Of a stretch of DNA of 64,000 nt, positions 51,361 to 64,000 are shown one piece after another. The stretch's first letter is position 1. The number at the start of each line of letters is the position of its first letter. The DNA is from Chimonanthus salicifolius (Eukaryota; Streptophyta; Magnoliopsida; Laurales; Calycanthaceae), in NCBI GenBank assembly GCA_013350335.1, contig CM023539.1, positions 33,528,631-33,592,630 of the forward strand, given 5' to 3'. The position numbers and the translations under genes are program-made. Below the pieces are notes generated by a model, which did not search any database, was not told where the DNA came from, and saw only the letters and a program-made list of their open reading frames with translations.

Positions 51361-53990
51361 CACATCACACATCATACACTTTATACTTATTACAACAAGA
51401 ACTATCATGGGTATCTACATGCATGGTCCTGCAGACACACGCGATCAACCCGTTGTGCGGACAAACCAACACATACCCAACATATTGTTGTATCTCTCAT
51501 CATGTTTTACATTTATTACTCGCAAGCGCACAAACCATGTATAATATACCAATGTGAGTGCATGGTCCAATCCAAAGGAAATCACAAAATATATGTTTAA
51601 AAAAAATTGAATTGGCACCCTTTAAAAAGATATGATCTATGAAACATAATTAAATCTAAAATTTTGGAAAAGAATTCTAATACATGGAATTATAATTTTA
51701 ATTTAGCAAAACTTAGATCTAGAAGATCAAAGTTAACACCATTTTCTACATTTGAATTTAACAAAATAAAATATCTAAATCAAATCCATCAACTTTTATT
51801 AAAATGGTGAAACAAGAATTTAATTAGTCTCCATCTTAGTTTAAAATCATAAGATTAAAATTAAATATTACATATCCAACCTAGTTAACAAATCTTGAGA
51901 GAGAGTGGATTAAATACAACGTAATATACAATAAATAAATAAATAAATAATAAAGTAAAGCAATGAAAGTAAATTGAATCAACAATTAAAGTAAATAACA
52001 TAACAAAATAAACAAAGAAAATAATTTAACAATTAAAATAAAAAACAAAACAAAACATATTTTACAAGTGGATTAGATCAATTATAGCCATCATCGAACA
52101 TCAAATCCAAAAATATTAATAACCAAGAAATCTAGATCTGAAGTTTGCTTAAAAATCCAAGTTTCAATTCAAATCTTTCATTATAATTAAAATTCCATAT
52201 TCTTTAATTTAATCAAGTGAACCTTATGTCCTTAGATTTAAAACAATTAAATTCAAAATCTAACTATTTCATTATGTCCCAACGGAACCTTAGATCTGAA
52301 TCTAACGAAATCTAAGTCCTAACTATTTCATTATATCCAAATAATTAAACAAAGAACAAAAATTTAAAAATAAATCTGACAATCATCAAGGAAACTCGAA
52401 AATTGGATATTCCAGGATTCTAAAAGTTAAACTCAAATTTAGTAAATGGAAAAATTACAACTCTTTGGAAAAGTACATCAAAGACAAAGATTAAAAATAA
52501 AATTTACAAAATAATATCTTACTTTGCAAAATTCGAATTTAGCTCTTCTCTCTTCTCTTCTCAGTACTCCAACTCCAATGTGTTCTTCAGCTCATGACCC
52601 AGTCCGAATTTGGTTATGGCTCAGTGCTCTATTTATAGGCCTCAGGTTAGAATGGATGGCTAGGATTTAATCTTGGTTAGGTGTTGTGTGAATGGCTAAG
52701 ATTAAATCATCTTGAATATGGATGGATGGGATTAAAAGATGAAAGAGATTAGGGTTACATAGGCATGGTCGAATGGAGTAGCTTGGGAATAAAGTAGGCT
52801 TGGTGGCTAAGCAGAGAATTTCAAATATGTAGAGATTGGATATGGGTGTGGGCAAATTTTGCATATTGGATTAGGGTTTGTGTTATGCAATGCATGATAT
52901 GAATGGTTGAGATCTAAAGTTAAGATGAATGGATGAATGAGATGAGAGGTGATGATGTGGAGAGTTGACCTGTATGAAATTCGAATGGATTGAATGGGGT
53001 TTGATAAAATCGTGTGAGGTGTATGTGATGTGTCAAAACCGAGTGGATGGGTTTGGAGTTGCTTGGAGTGCAAGTTGGGTTAGATCTAGGGTTTTATGAA
53101 TGAATGGCTTGGATTAAAAATGTTTAGATCTAATAGTCCTACTGATGGATGGTTAAGATGGGTTTCATAAATGATGAGATAATGCATGGAGCATTGTGAT
53201 TCTAAGGTTAATTTAGATGGAAGATGAAATGGGTGGCCTAGATCTAATATGAAATATGTATGCAGTGGATAAGGAAATGTGGCTCTTGGGTTTACCTAAT
53301 TTCATGTATGCAATGGATGGTGTGGATGACAGAGAGAGGGACAAGGATAGAGGCGTGTGGAGTTAGGCTTTACAGTGAAATTCGATCATGGCGTTTATGG
53401 ATCACAGGGTTTAAGCAATTGGGCCTCAAATGTACTTGAGCACATGGACTTAAACTTAGGCTTGCTGGACTTGGACTTGAGCACATGGACTTGAACTTAG
53501 GCCTACTGAACTTGGACTTGCACATTGGCCTAGCCCTCTTGTGAAATGCGCATGGATTACTTGAGCTTGGCCCAATGTTTGACATGTGGAGCATAGCTTG
53601 GCCCAATGGGGATGAATCTATGGCCCACGTGTTTGAAATTCACACTCTGGCCCTTGAAATTGCAGCTTCTCTTTCCAGAACTTAAATAATTAACTCACCA
53701 CTTAAAATCTAAGAATATTGAATTAATCTAGACTCTCATAATTGGATCCAGATTAATCAATTTACAATTAAAATCCTAAAAGTGGTCAGGAATTAATTTT
53801 AAAAATTATGGGTCTTCCAATTTAAGCATAAAACTTGCAATTTTCCACTGGTTTTTTATTGATTTTCTGTACTTTCCAACTTTATCTACAAAACTAACAA
53901 AAAACATTAATTGTATCTAATATATACAAATTTGAAGGCTAACTAGTCTAATAATCAAGGGTAAAAATGTCATTTTCTATGTCTCAACAC
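51361..53990 (-). mobile_element. Minus-strand LTR or LTR remnant with promoter
   Basis: On the minus strand a good TATA box (GCCTATAAATAGAGC, about 52628-52642) is followed by GAGAAGAGAAGAGAGAAGAG. The right edge near 53988 reads TGTTGAGACATAG, a common LTR start. The left limit is uncertain. Interior 51600-52540 is A-rich (many AAATAAA words) and non-coding. ORFs at 52667-53606 have no domain. Confidence 0.4.
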
Positions 53991-54231
53991 ATACCCTGCA
54001 ACCGTCCTACCTCTAGGGCCACCTCTATGGAGGTCCATACACTCTAGAGACCGGTACCATAAGTTGTGAATCATTCCTGACCTGCACCTTGGCAAACAAA
54101 CACTCAACCCAGTGCCTACGGGAGATAAACCTCTACCGTCACATCCCTCGACCAGTGTGTGGGCGAACCAACACTCAACTCACTCGGTCACCTCGGGATC
54201 AACCAAAACAACCATATCTCTTGGCCAACAC
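53991..54231. other. Short target segment between LTRs
   Basis: Contains ACACTCAACCCA/GGGCGAACCAACACTCAAC words. Part of this word (GGGCGAACAAACACTCAACC) reappears at 57711-57730 beyond the next LTR, so both pieces belong to one older sequence that the LTR interrupted. Confidence 0.45.
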
Positions 54232-57200
54232 TGTAATGTCCCGACCCGTTTAGTTCGCCGGATTGCTACTATTTTTTTTTTCCTTTAATCAAATAAACTC
54301 CTAAATGGGCTGGATCAATAAAGTCTACATTGAAGCTCAGAAATAAAATGTCACACATGTTTTTTACATGTGGACGCAAACATTTACCATATATCTATCG
54401 CTTTTACAACACATATCATACAAACAAATATTTCCATCATATGATTCAAATAATTATATTCATATCAGAGTTATTAACAGTAACATGGCGGTCTAATACA
54501 TGATTAAGGATAGTAAGTACCACATACGGTACTTATACAAAACGTAATTAAACAACCAATATAAAAAAATAGAATGTATTTCCCATCCATGGGAGATACA
54601 AGCAACAACATCAACTTTATCATCCTAAACTTGCAATGGAGGTTCCTCCTCCTCGGGTACATCTCCTAAAACTTGAGGGGTGTGAGCTAACTAGCCCAGT
54701 GAAGAGAACATAATATAATACAGTGATCAACAACAGGTTAGTATATGTAGGTATAATCAGCATCATCATAATGGTCTACTTATGCCATTTGTCATACTTG
54801 AGATCATAATTTTTCTACTATAACAATATATAAAGTCATCAGTACCTCTGCCAATTCCACCGTAACACCTAAGCACTACAGTGACTATAAATGCATTAAG
54901 TCCTGACATGGTCAAAATGCAGCATCTTGCAAGAGCATAAACGACACACCAGGGTCCGTCCTATGTCAATAATACGACCTTTATGGTCCTGCCTATGCCA
55001 AAATATGACACATATGGTCCGGCCTATGTGAATAATATATGACCTTCTCTGGTCTATCATAGTCCAGCAGCTGAGTGTACATGGAGGCAGTTTCATCATC
55101 ATAGTTCCAACATCACAATGCTCAAATTCTCACAAGGAAGCATTCCATCATCAATATCACAATGCTGTATAAACATCATTAAAATCAATAAGCACATTTC
55201 ATAATAGTCCATCATGTCTAGGCAATTAAGTGGGTCCAACATGTCTATCCATACACATTGCACTAGATTCTCTTTACTTGTTTTACTCATATTGTATTGT
55301 TAAGTCTCCCCACCAAAGTATGTGGGATTTCGTGGTATCTGTTAAACACACAAACAGAAGTACAATGAATCATACAGTCATAATCAAATATAATTCACAG
55401 TCATATACAATACAATATACATCCATAGTATTTCAAATCCTTCTATCATATTTTTCGAAAAAACTCCAAGGAAAATGGTTGTGAGTCTCTTAGTGGGTTA
55501 TTACTCCTTTGTAGTTATAATAATCCAGCAATCAATAAAATACTCAGTGCCCAGTCTCAGATTTCATCCTGGCCAGGGTAGAGTATTGAGATTTTGCCTA
55601 GAGGGTACAATAAAGGTGCTCAGGCCACTACACATATTGTCTTCTGGAAATGACCATTGAGACATATTGAGTTAGGCCTAGAGAGATAAGATACTTAGAT
55701 CACTACTCATATTATATTCTGGATTGGACCATAGAGATATATTGAGTTAGGCCTAAACAAATAAGAAAATCACTCAGTGCCCGATCATTTCTTTTCTATC
55801 GAGTGACAAAGTTATTCGGTTAATTACTGATAGCTATCGGGTTGCGTTTCCGTTGCGCCATAGATAGACGGTATTGGCCTGGAAGTGAATACATAATATA
55901 ATAAAACAAACAAGGGTTAGTATCATTTTTAATTAAGAATTTGGTACAGGAAACATTACATCAAAATCTAAGGTCTAAACCTAATATGAAATCCTTAACT
56001 TAATCAATCAAAATGAATCTCAAAAACCAGTTTTGGGTTCCTCGGGACATGCATTGGAACCAGGTATTGTGGCCTTGGAACTTCTGAGCCACTGCTTAAA
56101 TTCTTGTTTACATCAGAACCTTCAGAATTTGGTCTGTCACTTTGGAACTTCTGAAGTTTAGGTCTCGGAACTTCTGAGCCTGTTCCGAACAGAAAACAGA
56201 AAAACAGTACTCTCGGTCTATCTCGGAACTTGCCGAGGTCTGCTCGGAACATCCAAATGGGTCTCGGAACATCCGGGTCTGTCCAATAGAGACAGTAAGG
56301 AACAGTTGGCCTTTGCTCGGGTTCGGAATCTGAACAGAGGTTAGGAACTTTCGAAGTTCTACTTTCGGAACTTCTGAGAGTCGTCTTCTTCTTATGTCAC
56401 CTGCAACAGTATAGTGGCGGGATGGAAAGAGTGAAATACGAATTAAAAAACAGTGGGTTTTCTGAATTCATTTTTCACATCCTTCTGGTCAGATGTATTC
56501 TATAATGAGTCCTCTTCAATTTCGAAATAAATTGAACAATTAATACCTATCAAAAACATCGGATCTTAAGAGGAAAACCAGTAAAACACATGAAAATCTA
56601 AAGTTTTCACTAAACTTTAAAACTAATTTTAGAACTCAACACTTAACCAAATTAAGCTCTGTTTGATTCTAAACTTGCTATAATTTGAAAACGAACCTAA
56701 TGGCTACCTTCGCTTGAGAGTTGGGTTGAATTCCATCAACTGAGAAAAAGTTCCACTTAAACTAATGGTGAAGAATTTGTGAAAGAAGAAGCAACAAGAA
56801 AACAACAGAATTGGAATTTCAGCTTAATGAAATCCATTGCGTTGAAACCTTTATATAGAGTCTCGAGGTTAGGGAGGCAGACCAGCCACTCGCTAGAAAA
56901 CCACCCACGTTTCTCTGCAAGCTACGATCATAGCTTGCATGAGTGGACGGGTATGCAGCTACTTTCAACATCAACTGCGGGTAAGTAGCTGGAGGGGGTA
57001 AAATGTAAAAAAAAATAATTTTCTATATTTATATTAAGACCCCTTTTCTAGATTAACTAAAATTAAGATAATTTAAAGTCTTATTTAATTAATATATCTA
57101 CTCCAGAACATTGAAAATTAAAAATTATTAATACTATATAAATTTTGAGAAATATATTCTATTAAAATTAATTGATTTTAAATAAAAATCACATTTTTAC

Positions 57201-57688
57201 ATTTTTTCTTAAATAAAATTCTATTTATTTAAAGGATTTAAAGCCTAAAATTTCAAAATCCAAAATGATAGGTTTACACATGGATTAAACAACACATATT
57301 TTCTTAAAATTTTCTAACTTCTAAAAATATTTAAAATAATTAATTCGTAAAGATCAGGTCTTTTTCGGGTCAAAATAATAATATTTCTGAAATCCAAAAT
57401 ATAGTTAAAAGACTCTATAATTCCAGAATTTAAATCCCTAATAAAGAAATCCTTTTCACTCAATCAATAATCAAACAATTATTAAATAATAAATAACACT
57501 GGCAAATTACCATTTTGCCCCTCCAACATAAGTGACTTAGATCAATGAGCTATTGAGCTTCGATTGGGTTGATCTTGGACTTTTCTAAAAGCTCTAACTG
57601 TAATCTTTATGATTAACAGGTTAAAACATCATTTATTAAAATAAACCATATTAATTAGGTTTAATTCGGGTCAGGGTATTGGCCGGTC
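54232..57688 (-). mobile_element. Solo LTR (about 3.45 kb), relative of the 57738 LTR
   Basis: Starts on + TGTAATGTCCCGACCCG and reaches CGGGTCAGGGTATT at 57680, the reverse of the usual ends. AACAC occurs immediately left (54227-54231) and at 57689-57693, a possible target duplication, although eight extra bases precede the right copy. Shares CGGTACTT, CTCCTCCTCGGGTACATCTC and GTGTGAGCTAACTAGCCCAG words with the LTR at 57738-60888, so they are one family. No coding domain lies inside. Confidence 0.7.
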
Positions 57689-57737
57689 AACACATCGCTA
57701 ACCGTCATATGGGCGAACAAACACTCAACCCATCTGG

Positions 57738-60700
57738 TGTCACGCCCCGACCCGAAAGTGGGCCTGGAACGTCACTGATTTTTTTTTTTTTTTTTGAAAC
57801 TAAGCTCAAGAATTCTAATTGGGCCGGATAAATGGTTAGGCCCAAAGGTCACACATGAACTCAACATGTGGACTCAAACACATACCATAAGCTTACCCGA
57901 AAGAAACACAATCACAAACACATAATTCCATGAATGAATTATTATTACAACACAATCAGAGTAGCTACAGAACACATGGCAGTTCAATATATCACGTCAA
58001 TACAAATTAAGTACCACACACGGTACTTTACAAAAACAAATGGTTCAAGGAACTGAAAGACAAAGATCGCGGAATTGCCCTCAGTGGGAATCCCAAGGCA
58101 ACGTAGCAGCTTATCCATCCTAAGCTTCATATGGAGGGTTCTCCTCCTGGGGTACATCTCCTGAAATGTGAGTGGTGTGAGCTAACTAGCCCAGTGAAGG
58201 AACTATAACAATTTAGTCTAATGAAACATCAGGTTAGTTAAGTAATCAACATTTGCAATATGATATCTCATGCTTATTAATATAATCTCAACATCAATCC
58301 ATTACTGCTGTATCCACCGTAACACTTACATACTACGCTAAGACCATTGTATTAAGTCCCGACACGATCAAAATACATCCTTCTAAGTATATCTCCGGCC
58401 CTCACATGGCCGATACTGACACTCCTCAAGTCAGTAACTGTCGACACCCCTGGTCCAGTAGACGTAAACCATCTCACACACATGGCCGATATTGGTTCAA
58501 TATTCAAGGGCACGTGCAAAGAGTATTACATGTCTCATATGATCAACATCATAAACATCAACGATTATCATAAGTACTTCTTACAACAATGCATCATGTC
58601 CAGGCACATGGGTGGGTTCATCAAAACTTGAAACCACTCATTGCGCAAGATTCATCTCATTAAACCTGATTACACCTACTGCAAAGTTAAATCCCCTCAC
58701 CGAAATTGTGTAGTATCGCGGTCTCTGTTCAACATGTAAACAACTGTGCAATAATAATGGGTCAACATACATAGCATTCAAATAAATACATACAAGTAGT
58801 ATTTCGAAACTATACTGTTTTCCAAAAAATCTCCAAAGTAAATGGAACTGAGTCTCCTACTTGGTTTCTAACCATTTTAAGTTAAAATAATCAACAATAT
58901 AATAATAATAAGGTGCTCAGACCAAATCTCATATTGTCTTCTGGGCATGACCAGATTGACGTATTGAGTTAGGTCTAGATGCTCAGGTCACTTCTCGTGT
59001 TGTTTTCGGGATATAACCAGATTGACATATTGAGTAAGGCCTTGAGGTCACTTAGTGCCCGACATATATAGCGTCGGCCTACAACTGAAGTCACTCAGTG
59101 CCTGACAAATAGAGTCGGCCTGGAAGTGAATACAATAATAATACACTATAGTAATAAATGAAAAAGGGTTAGTACACTTTTAATTTATCAAATGGGTATA
59201 AACATCACATTTAAAACTTAGGATCTAAACATGCATCATCAATCAATCAAGATTTTACATTAAAAAATTGGGTTCCTCAGAACATCCCTCGGAACCAGGT
59301 GCTGTTGCTTCGGATCATCCGAACCACGACCTAAACTAGTCCACAGACTTTGCAACATGGGTCTGTCTTTGGACCGTTCGAAGGTTAGGTCTCGGATCGT
59401 CCGAAGGTCCTTCCGAACCGAAAACAAAGAAAAACAGGCTTCGATGGGTCTTGGTGTCTCGAATTATGCCGAGGGAAGTTCGGTTCTTTCGAACAGGCTC
59501 GGAACGTCCGGAGCAGAGGCGGGCAACAATTAGCCTCTGGCCACTTCAGAACTTTGAGGCAAAACTCGGAACGTCCGAAGGGTCACTCTCTGACCGTCCG
59601 AAAGGGGTTACCCTCGGACCATCCGAAGCACAACTCTCGGACTGTCCAAGAGTCGTCTTCCTCTTCTATCTGCAACAGCAGAGAGTAACGGTCAGCAACA
59701 CGATGAAATATGAATCCAGAAACAGTGGGTTTTCTGTATTCGATTTTTACATCCAACTGGTCAGATGGACTCTTCAGTGAGTCCTCTTACCTTAGAGAGT
59801 AGTTTGAAGTTTTAACACTGATTAAAACATCCAATTTTAACTTCAAATCCATTTTACTCACTCAAATCTTAGTAAAAAATGCTCTTTCTTGATTCTAAAC
59901 CGACTGAAATTTAAAAAGGAACATAATGGTTACCTTCGCTTGAGTTCCTGGGTTGAAAATCCCGACTTTGAAAAATCTTCCTCTTTAAGCTACGGTCAAC
60001 CAAAGTTTGAAAAATAGAGGCAGAGGGAGAGGGAGTTTGGTCTGGTTTTTCAGGCTACAGAGATATGGAGACTTCCTGAGGGATTAAACCAGCTGAGTAC
60101 AGGGTGATTTATAGCCTTTGCTGGGCAATCAGTGGAGGCCACGATGGGTGCTGTATGTAGCGGTAACCCATCACCTCATAATAATGGCAGTAGCAAACAG
60201 TGAATTGTGTTTTGCAAATAAGTCCTCCTGGTTGACTTCTAGTTTTTGCAAATAGGTCCATTTTTTATAAAAATCAATTTTTAACTAAAAACAATACTTT
60301 TAAAACTTAATAAATTTAATCCAACTAAACAAAAATGTTGGGTTTTAAAAACTCTAGTCACCATAAAAAATTGGAGATTTAAAATTCACTAAAAACCATA
60401 GATTTAAATAAAATTCATAATCTAATACTATTTACTTAATTTAACTTGTGTTAAATAAAATAATTTAAAGTCCTCATTTTTGGGGTTTGAAAGAATAAAC
60501 TAGACCGTACTAAAATGGTCTAACATAATAAGCTTGTTTCAAAAATTTTCTCATTTCCAAAACCATTTAAAAATATTTATTTTTCCCTTTTGGGGTCTTG
60601 ACGGACAGTTTTAAATACCATTTTCTGAAAATAAAATAATTCTGAAATTAGAAATAGAAATCCTTCATTAAGGAAAATAATATCATCCAATAATAATCAC

Positions 60701-60888
60701 ATAATGACATAAATAATAAAATAATATTAATAAGTGGTAAATTGCCATTTTGCCCCTTCCACTTGGATGAGCTCAGATTGGGCCACACGTGGGCTTTTCA
60801 CGAAGCCCTAACCGTATTATTTGAGATTTACCTGTCGAAAAAGGATTTATTAAAATAATTACGCTTAAATTTGGGTCAGGGTATTACA
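57738..60888 (-). repeat. 3' LTR of the minus-strand gypsy element (3.15 kb)
   Basis: In minus orientation begins TGTAATACCCTGACCC and ends GGGTCGGGGCGTGACA. The polypurine tract AAAGGGGGTAGGA lies directly before it (60889-60901 on +). The partner 5' LTR must lie right of the window. It contains the TCGGA-NNN-TCCGA token block. Confidence 0.85.
59285..59655. repeat. TCGGA-NNN-TCCGA palindromic token array in the LTR
   Basis: Tokens TCGGATCATCCGA, CGGATCGTCCGA, TCGGAACGTCCG, TCGGAACGTCCGA, TGACCGTCCGA, TCGGACCATCCGA and others recur roughly every 25-50 bp. The related LTR has a decayed version at 56035-56365 (TCGGAACTTCTGA, TCGGAACATCCG). Confidence 0.8.
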
Positions 60889-61400
60889 TCCTACCCCCTT
60901 TATAGAAATTTCGTCCCAAAATTTAAAAAAAATTGTACATTTTTGGCCGATGAACAGGCCAGGGTACAGCTTTCGCATCATCGATTTCAGTTCCCACGTC
61001 TCATGTTGCACGTCGCGATGTTACCACAACACTCGCAGTAGAAGAATAGACTTTCTCTAAGCTCTTGAGTTCGATGTCCTTATATCTTTACTGGCACTTC
61101 TTCGAAAGCTAGGTCCTCTGAGACTTCAATGTCTTCAAAGCTTATCACATGCGACGGATCAGGCTCGTATTTCTTTAACATAGACACGTGAAATGTACTA
61201 TGCACTCTTTCCAAAGTTTGAGGAAAGTCCAACTGATAGGCCACTTCCTCTATTCTTTTCAAGATTTCAAAGGGTCCAATATATCGAGGTGATAGTTTTC
61301 CCTTGCACCCAAACCTTTGCACTCCATGACGTGGTGCCACACGTAAGAAAATTCGGTCGCCTACTGTAAACTCCAAAGGTCTTCGCCTTTTGTCAGCATA
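60889..61400 (-). pseudogene. gypsy chromodomain end (chromovirus type)
   Basis: The frame at 61376-61080 gives [60 protein letters not shown]. Past the stop, shifted frames show a decayed chromodomain tail (MMRKLYPGLF and FWDEISIKG). This tail position is typical of chromoviruses such as Tekay/Del. Confidence 0.8.
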
Positions 61401-62130
61401 ACTCTTTTATCTGCTCTGGGTTGTCTTGAGACGCTGTCTTATCACTTCAACTTGTTCGGATGTCTCACGCACTAGATCCGGTCCCAAAAGTGCTTTGTCT
61501 CCTACCTCTGTCCAACAAAGAGGTGACTTGCAAGGTCTACCATACAGAGTTTCGTAGGGTGCCATCTGTACACTAGAGTGATAGTTGTTGCTGTAGACAA
61601 ATTCGATGAAAGCCAAGTGATCTTCCCAACTTCCCTTCATATCCATAACACAAGCTCTTAGCATATCCTCCAAGGTTTGAAAGGTTCTCTCTGATTGACC
61701 ATCCGTCTGAGGGTGAAAAGCGGTGCTGAAGCATAGCTTAGTCCCCAACTCCTCTTGTAATCCCTGCCAAAATCTAGACACAAACCTAAGATCTCTATCG
61801 AATACAATAGATACAGATACTCCATACAATCTGACTACCTCCTTTAAATACAATCTACTTAGAGTAGTCATGGAATCAGTCTTCTTGATAGGCAGAAAGT
61901 GAGCTGATTTCGTCAATCGGTCGACTATTACCCAAATAGCGTCGTACTTTTTGGAAAACTTCGGGAATCCAGTCACAAAGACCATCATGATGTGCTCCCA
62001 TTTCCATTCGGTCACTTCTAAAAGTTGTATCTTTCCACTAGGTCGTTGATGTTCTATTTTTACTTGTTGACAAGTTAGACACTTTGATACAAAATCTACT
62101 ACCTCTCGCTTCATACCTTTCCACCAAAAC
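61400..62130 (-). pseudogene. gypsy integrase core, first catalytic Asp lost
   Basis: A 235-codon open frame. CLTCQQVKIEHQRPSGKIQL is the zinc-finger end with both Cys intact. WKWEHIMMVFVTGF has Val where the first catalytic Asp of the D,D,E triad belongs (family MDFV). SIVFDRDLRFVSRFWQ keeps the second Asp, and HPQTDGQSERTFQTLEDMLR keeps the Glu. The loss of Asp alone would abolish integration. Confidence 0.88.
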
Positions 62131-63022
62131 AGTCATCGTAAGTCGTGATACATCTTTGTACCACTAGGATGCACTGCAAAACGAGAACGATGAAAGTAGT
62201 CGAGTACCTTTCTTCTGCACTCGTCCGACTTTGGTACGAAAAGTCTGTCTCTGAACGTCAGACCTCCATCTGCTTTGATCTTCTACTCTTCCAGGGTCGT
62301 TCCTCCTGAAAGTTGAGTCGCCAACTCCTTTGCTTCTGGGTCGTTCTGTTGTCCTTCTATTACCAATCTAATTACCTCAGGTTGCAGAACCAAACTGTGG
62401 ATTCTTGCTAACCCATTTTTTTCGATCAGCTCCAGATCATACTCTGACAAAACTTCCAATATCTTCCACTGCAAGGATGTCATCCTCGCCACGTTGCTAT
62501 ATGACTTTCTGTTCAAGGCATAGGCCACTACGTTGGCTCTTCCTGGGTGATAGGAGAGACTAAAGTCGTAATCTCCCAAGTACTCCATTCATCTTCGTTG
62601 TCTCATATTCAGGTCCTTCTGAGTGAAGATATACTCGAGACGGTGGTGATCAGAAAACACATTGAATTTCTCACCATACAAGTAATGTGTCCACAACTTC
62701 AACGGAAGACAACAGCTGCCAACTCCAAATCATGAGTCGGGTAGTTCTGCTCATGTCCCTTCAATTGCCTAGAACCATAAGCTACTACTTTCCCCTCTTG
62801 CATCAGGACACACCCCAAACCAAACTTGGATGCATCACAATACACATCGTAACCTCGTCCTTGCTCAGGTATTATCAAAACTGGAGACGTAGTCAACTTC
62901 TCCTTCAGCTCCCGGAATGCTCTTTCACAAGCTTCGCTCCACTCGAACTTAACGTTCTTCCTCGTTAGCAGAGTCATCGGCACTGCGATCTGGGAGAAGT
63001 GTGGGATAAGTTTTCGATAATA
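62130..63022 (-). pseudogene. gypsy RNase H remnant
   Basis: [20 protein letters not shown] (first Asp), [12 protein letters not shown] (Glu), then in shifted frames a FSDHHRLEYIFTQKDLNMRQ-like segment and MEYLGDYDFSLSYHPGRANV, the connection typical of plant gypsy pol. Breaks occur at about 62590 and 62690. Confidence 0.85.
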
Positions 63023-64000
63023 TCATGCTAATCCAAGAAAGTTTCTGATCTCGAACACGTTCTTGGGATTTTCCCAAGTCTTCACTATTTCTACCTTTGC
63101 TGGATCTACCGAGATCCCTCCTAGAGATACCACTTGTCCAAGAAACTGCACTTGAGTCAACCAAAACTCGCACTTGCTCAGCTTAGCGTACAACTGATGA
63201 TCTCGAATAGTCTGAAGAACAATGCATAGATGACGTTCGTGCTCCTCCTCGGACGATGAAAAGATCAAGATATCGTCTATGAAGACTCACAAACTCTATC
63301 AGATACGGTCGGAAAACGCGATTCATCAAGTCCATAAACATGGCTGGCGCGTTGGTCAAACCGAAAGGCATGACCACAAACTCGTACAAACCATACTACG
63401 TTTGGAAAGCAATCTTAGGAATGTTTTCCTCTCGAATCCGCAATAGATGGTAACCTGACCTCAAATCGATTTTCGAAAAACATCGCAATCCTCTCAAAAG
63501 CTCAAAAAAGTCATCTATTCTAGGCAAATGATACTTATTTTCAATAGTTACCTGGTTGAGTTGTCGGTAATCTATACACATTTTCATCGATCCATCATTC
63601 TTTTTCACAAAAAGAGCAGGTACGCCCCACGACGAGTTGCTCTGACGGATAAAACCAAGTCTAAGAAGCTCATCTACTTGCGTAGCTAGCTCTCTCTATT
63701 CAGCCGGCGCCATTCGATAAGGTGCCATGGAAATTGGAGATGTTCTTGGCTGTAGGTCTATAACAAATTCTAACTCTCAGCGTGGAGGTAGCCCAGCTAA
63801 CTGGTCAGGAAACACATCCATAAACTCACATACCACCCGAGGAGCAACAGACCCTACACCACCTACATCTTCCCAACCCATGCTCACCATCACACTACCG
63901 GGATACGCCCTAAGGCCAGAGAAAGTGACTCTCATCTTCTCATAGGGTACCAACTTCTCCATAAACCTTTCATTTGTTGAGGAGACCCCAAAAATTCTCC
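63023..64000 (-). pseudogene. gypsy reverse transcriptase, continues past the edge
   Basis: In broken minus frames: protease-RT linker (FSGLRAYPGSVMVSM, VVCEFMDVFPDQLAGLPP), [60 protein letters not shown], a catalytic box FIDDILIF (63260-63283, shifted frame), then [20 protein letters not shown]. All RT signatures are recognisable but stops and two frameshifts intervene. Gag and the 5' LTR lie beyond 64000. Confidence 0.88.

Noticed and set aside
51048..51600. Several Tyr/Ile-rich ORFs up to 162 codons
   Set aside because: They are translations of the alternating AT microsatellite on both strands.
60060..60180. Possible tRNA or other RNA gene near the LTR
   Set aside because: No A/B box pair or cloverleaf could be drawn; no bona fide tRNA was found anywhere in the window.

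Overview
The window is nuclear DNA of a flowering plant. It holds a chloroplast protein gene split by GT-AG introns of up to 8 kb, and a dense, nested load of plant-type retrotransposons: LINEs with a C-terminal RNase H, Ty3/gypsy elements, Ty1/copia remnants, SINE pieces and hAT-like DNA elements. Nothing in it is bacterial or viral in organisation. I cannot name the species. The long introns and AT-rich, repeat-laden spacers suggest a medium or large genome.

Region 1-24.5 kb is dominated by the 3' two thirds of ALB3 (ALBINO3/Alb3, the thylakoid Oxa1/YidC-family insertase) on the + strand. Nine coding exons were joined by hand (4656-24086, 304 codons). All splice phases fit, and the protein ends in a basic tail typical of the cpSRP43-binding region. 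The first exons must lie left of the window. The introns have taken up a 5'-truncated LINE with a perfect 17-bp target duplication, several antisense LINEs, and a 3.4-kb solo LTR inserted inside one of those LINEs with a perfect 5-bp duplication. The last intron carries a tandem duplication that copies an exon end together with its 5' splice site.

Region 24.5-37.3 kb is intergenic and made mostly of degraded LINEs on both strands. One minus-strand LINE (about 28.08-30.8 kb) was hit by a 1.13-kb hAT-like element with an 8-bp duplication, and by a 74-bp SINE end with a 16-bp duplication. RTE-type LINE ends, local tandem repeats and a GC-rich unexplained patch follow.

Region 37.4-38.0 kb contains what I consider the most interesting item: a small, intron-split minus-strand gene predicted to encode a CLE-type secreted signalling peptide. 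It has an N-terminal signal peptide and a C-terminal motif of the RxVPSGPxPxxN kind. It would be easily missed by gene finders.

Region 38-64 kb is nested retrotransposons. A copia-type element (LTR, gag) is split by a compact gypsy element (42225-47704), which itself has a 526-bp TRIM element inside its gag. A further 1.7-kb LTR follows. Then come a long AT microsatellite, a minus-strand LTR promoter region, two related 3.1-3.4-kb LTRs, and the 3' part of a minus-strand gypsy element (60888 to beyond the right edge). All transposon reading frames are broken, and one integrase has lost a catalytic aspartate. Host function is therefore limited to ALB3 and the predicted CLE gene.
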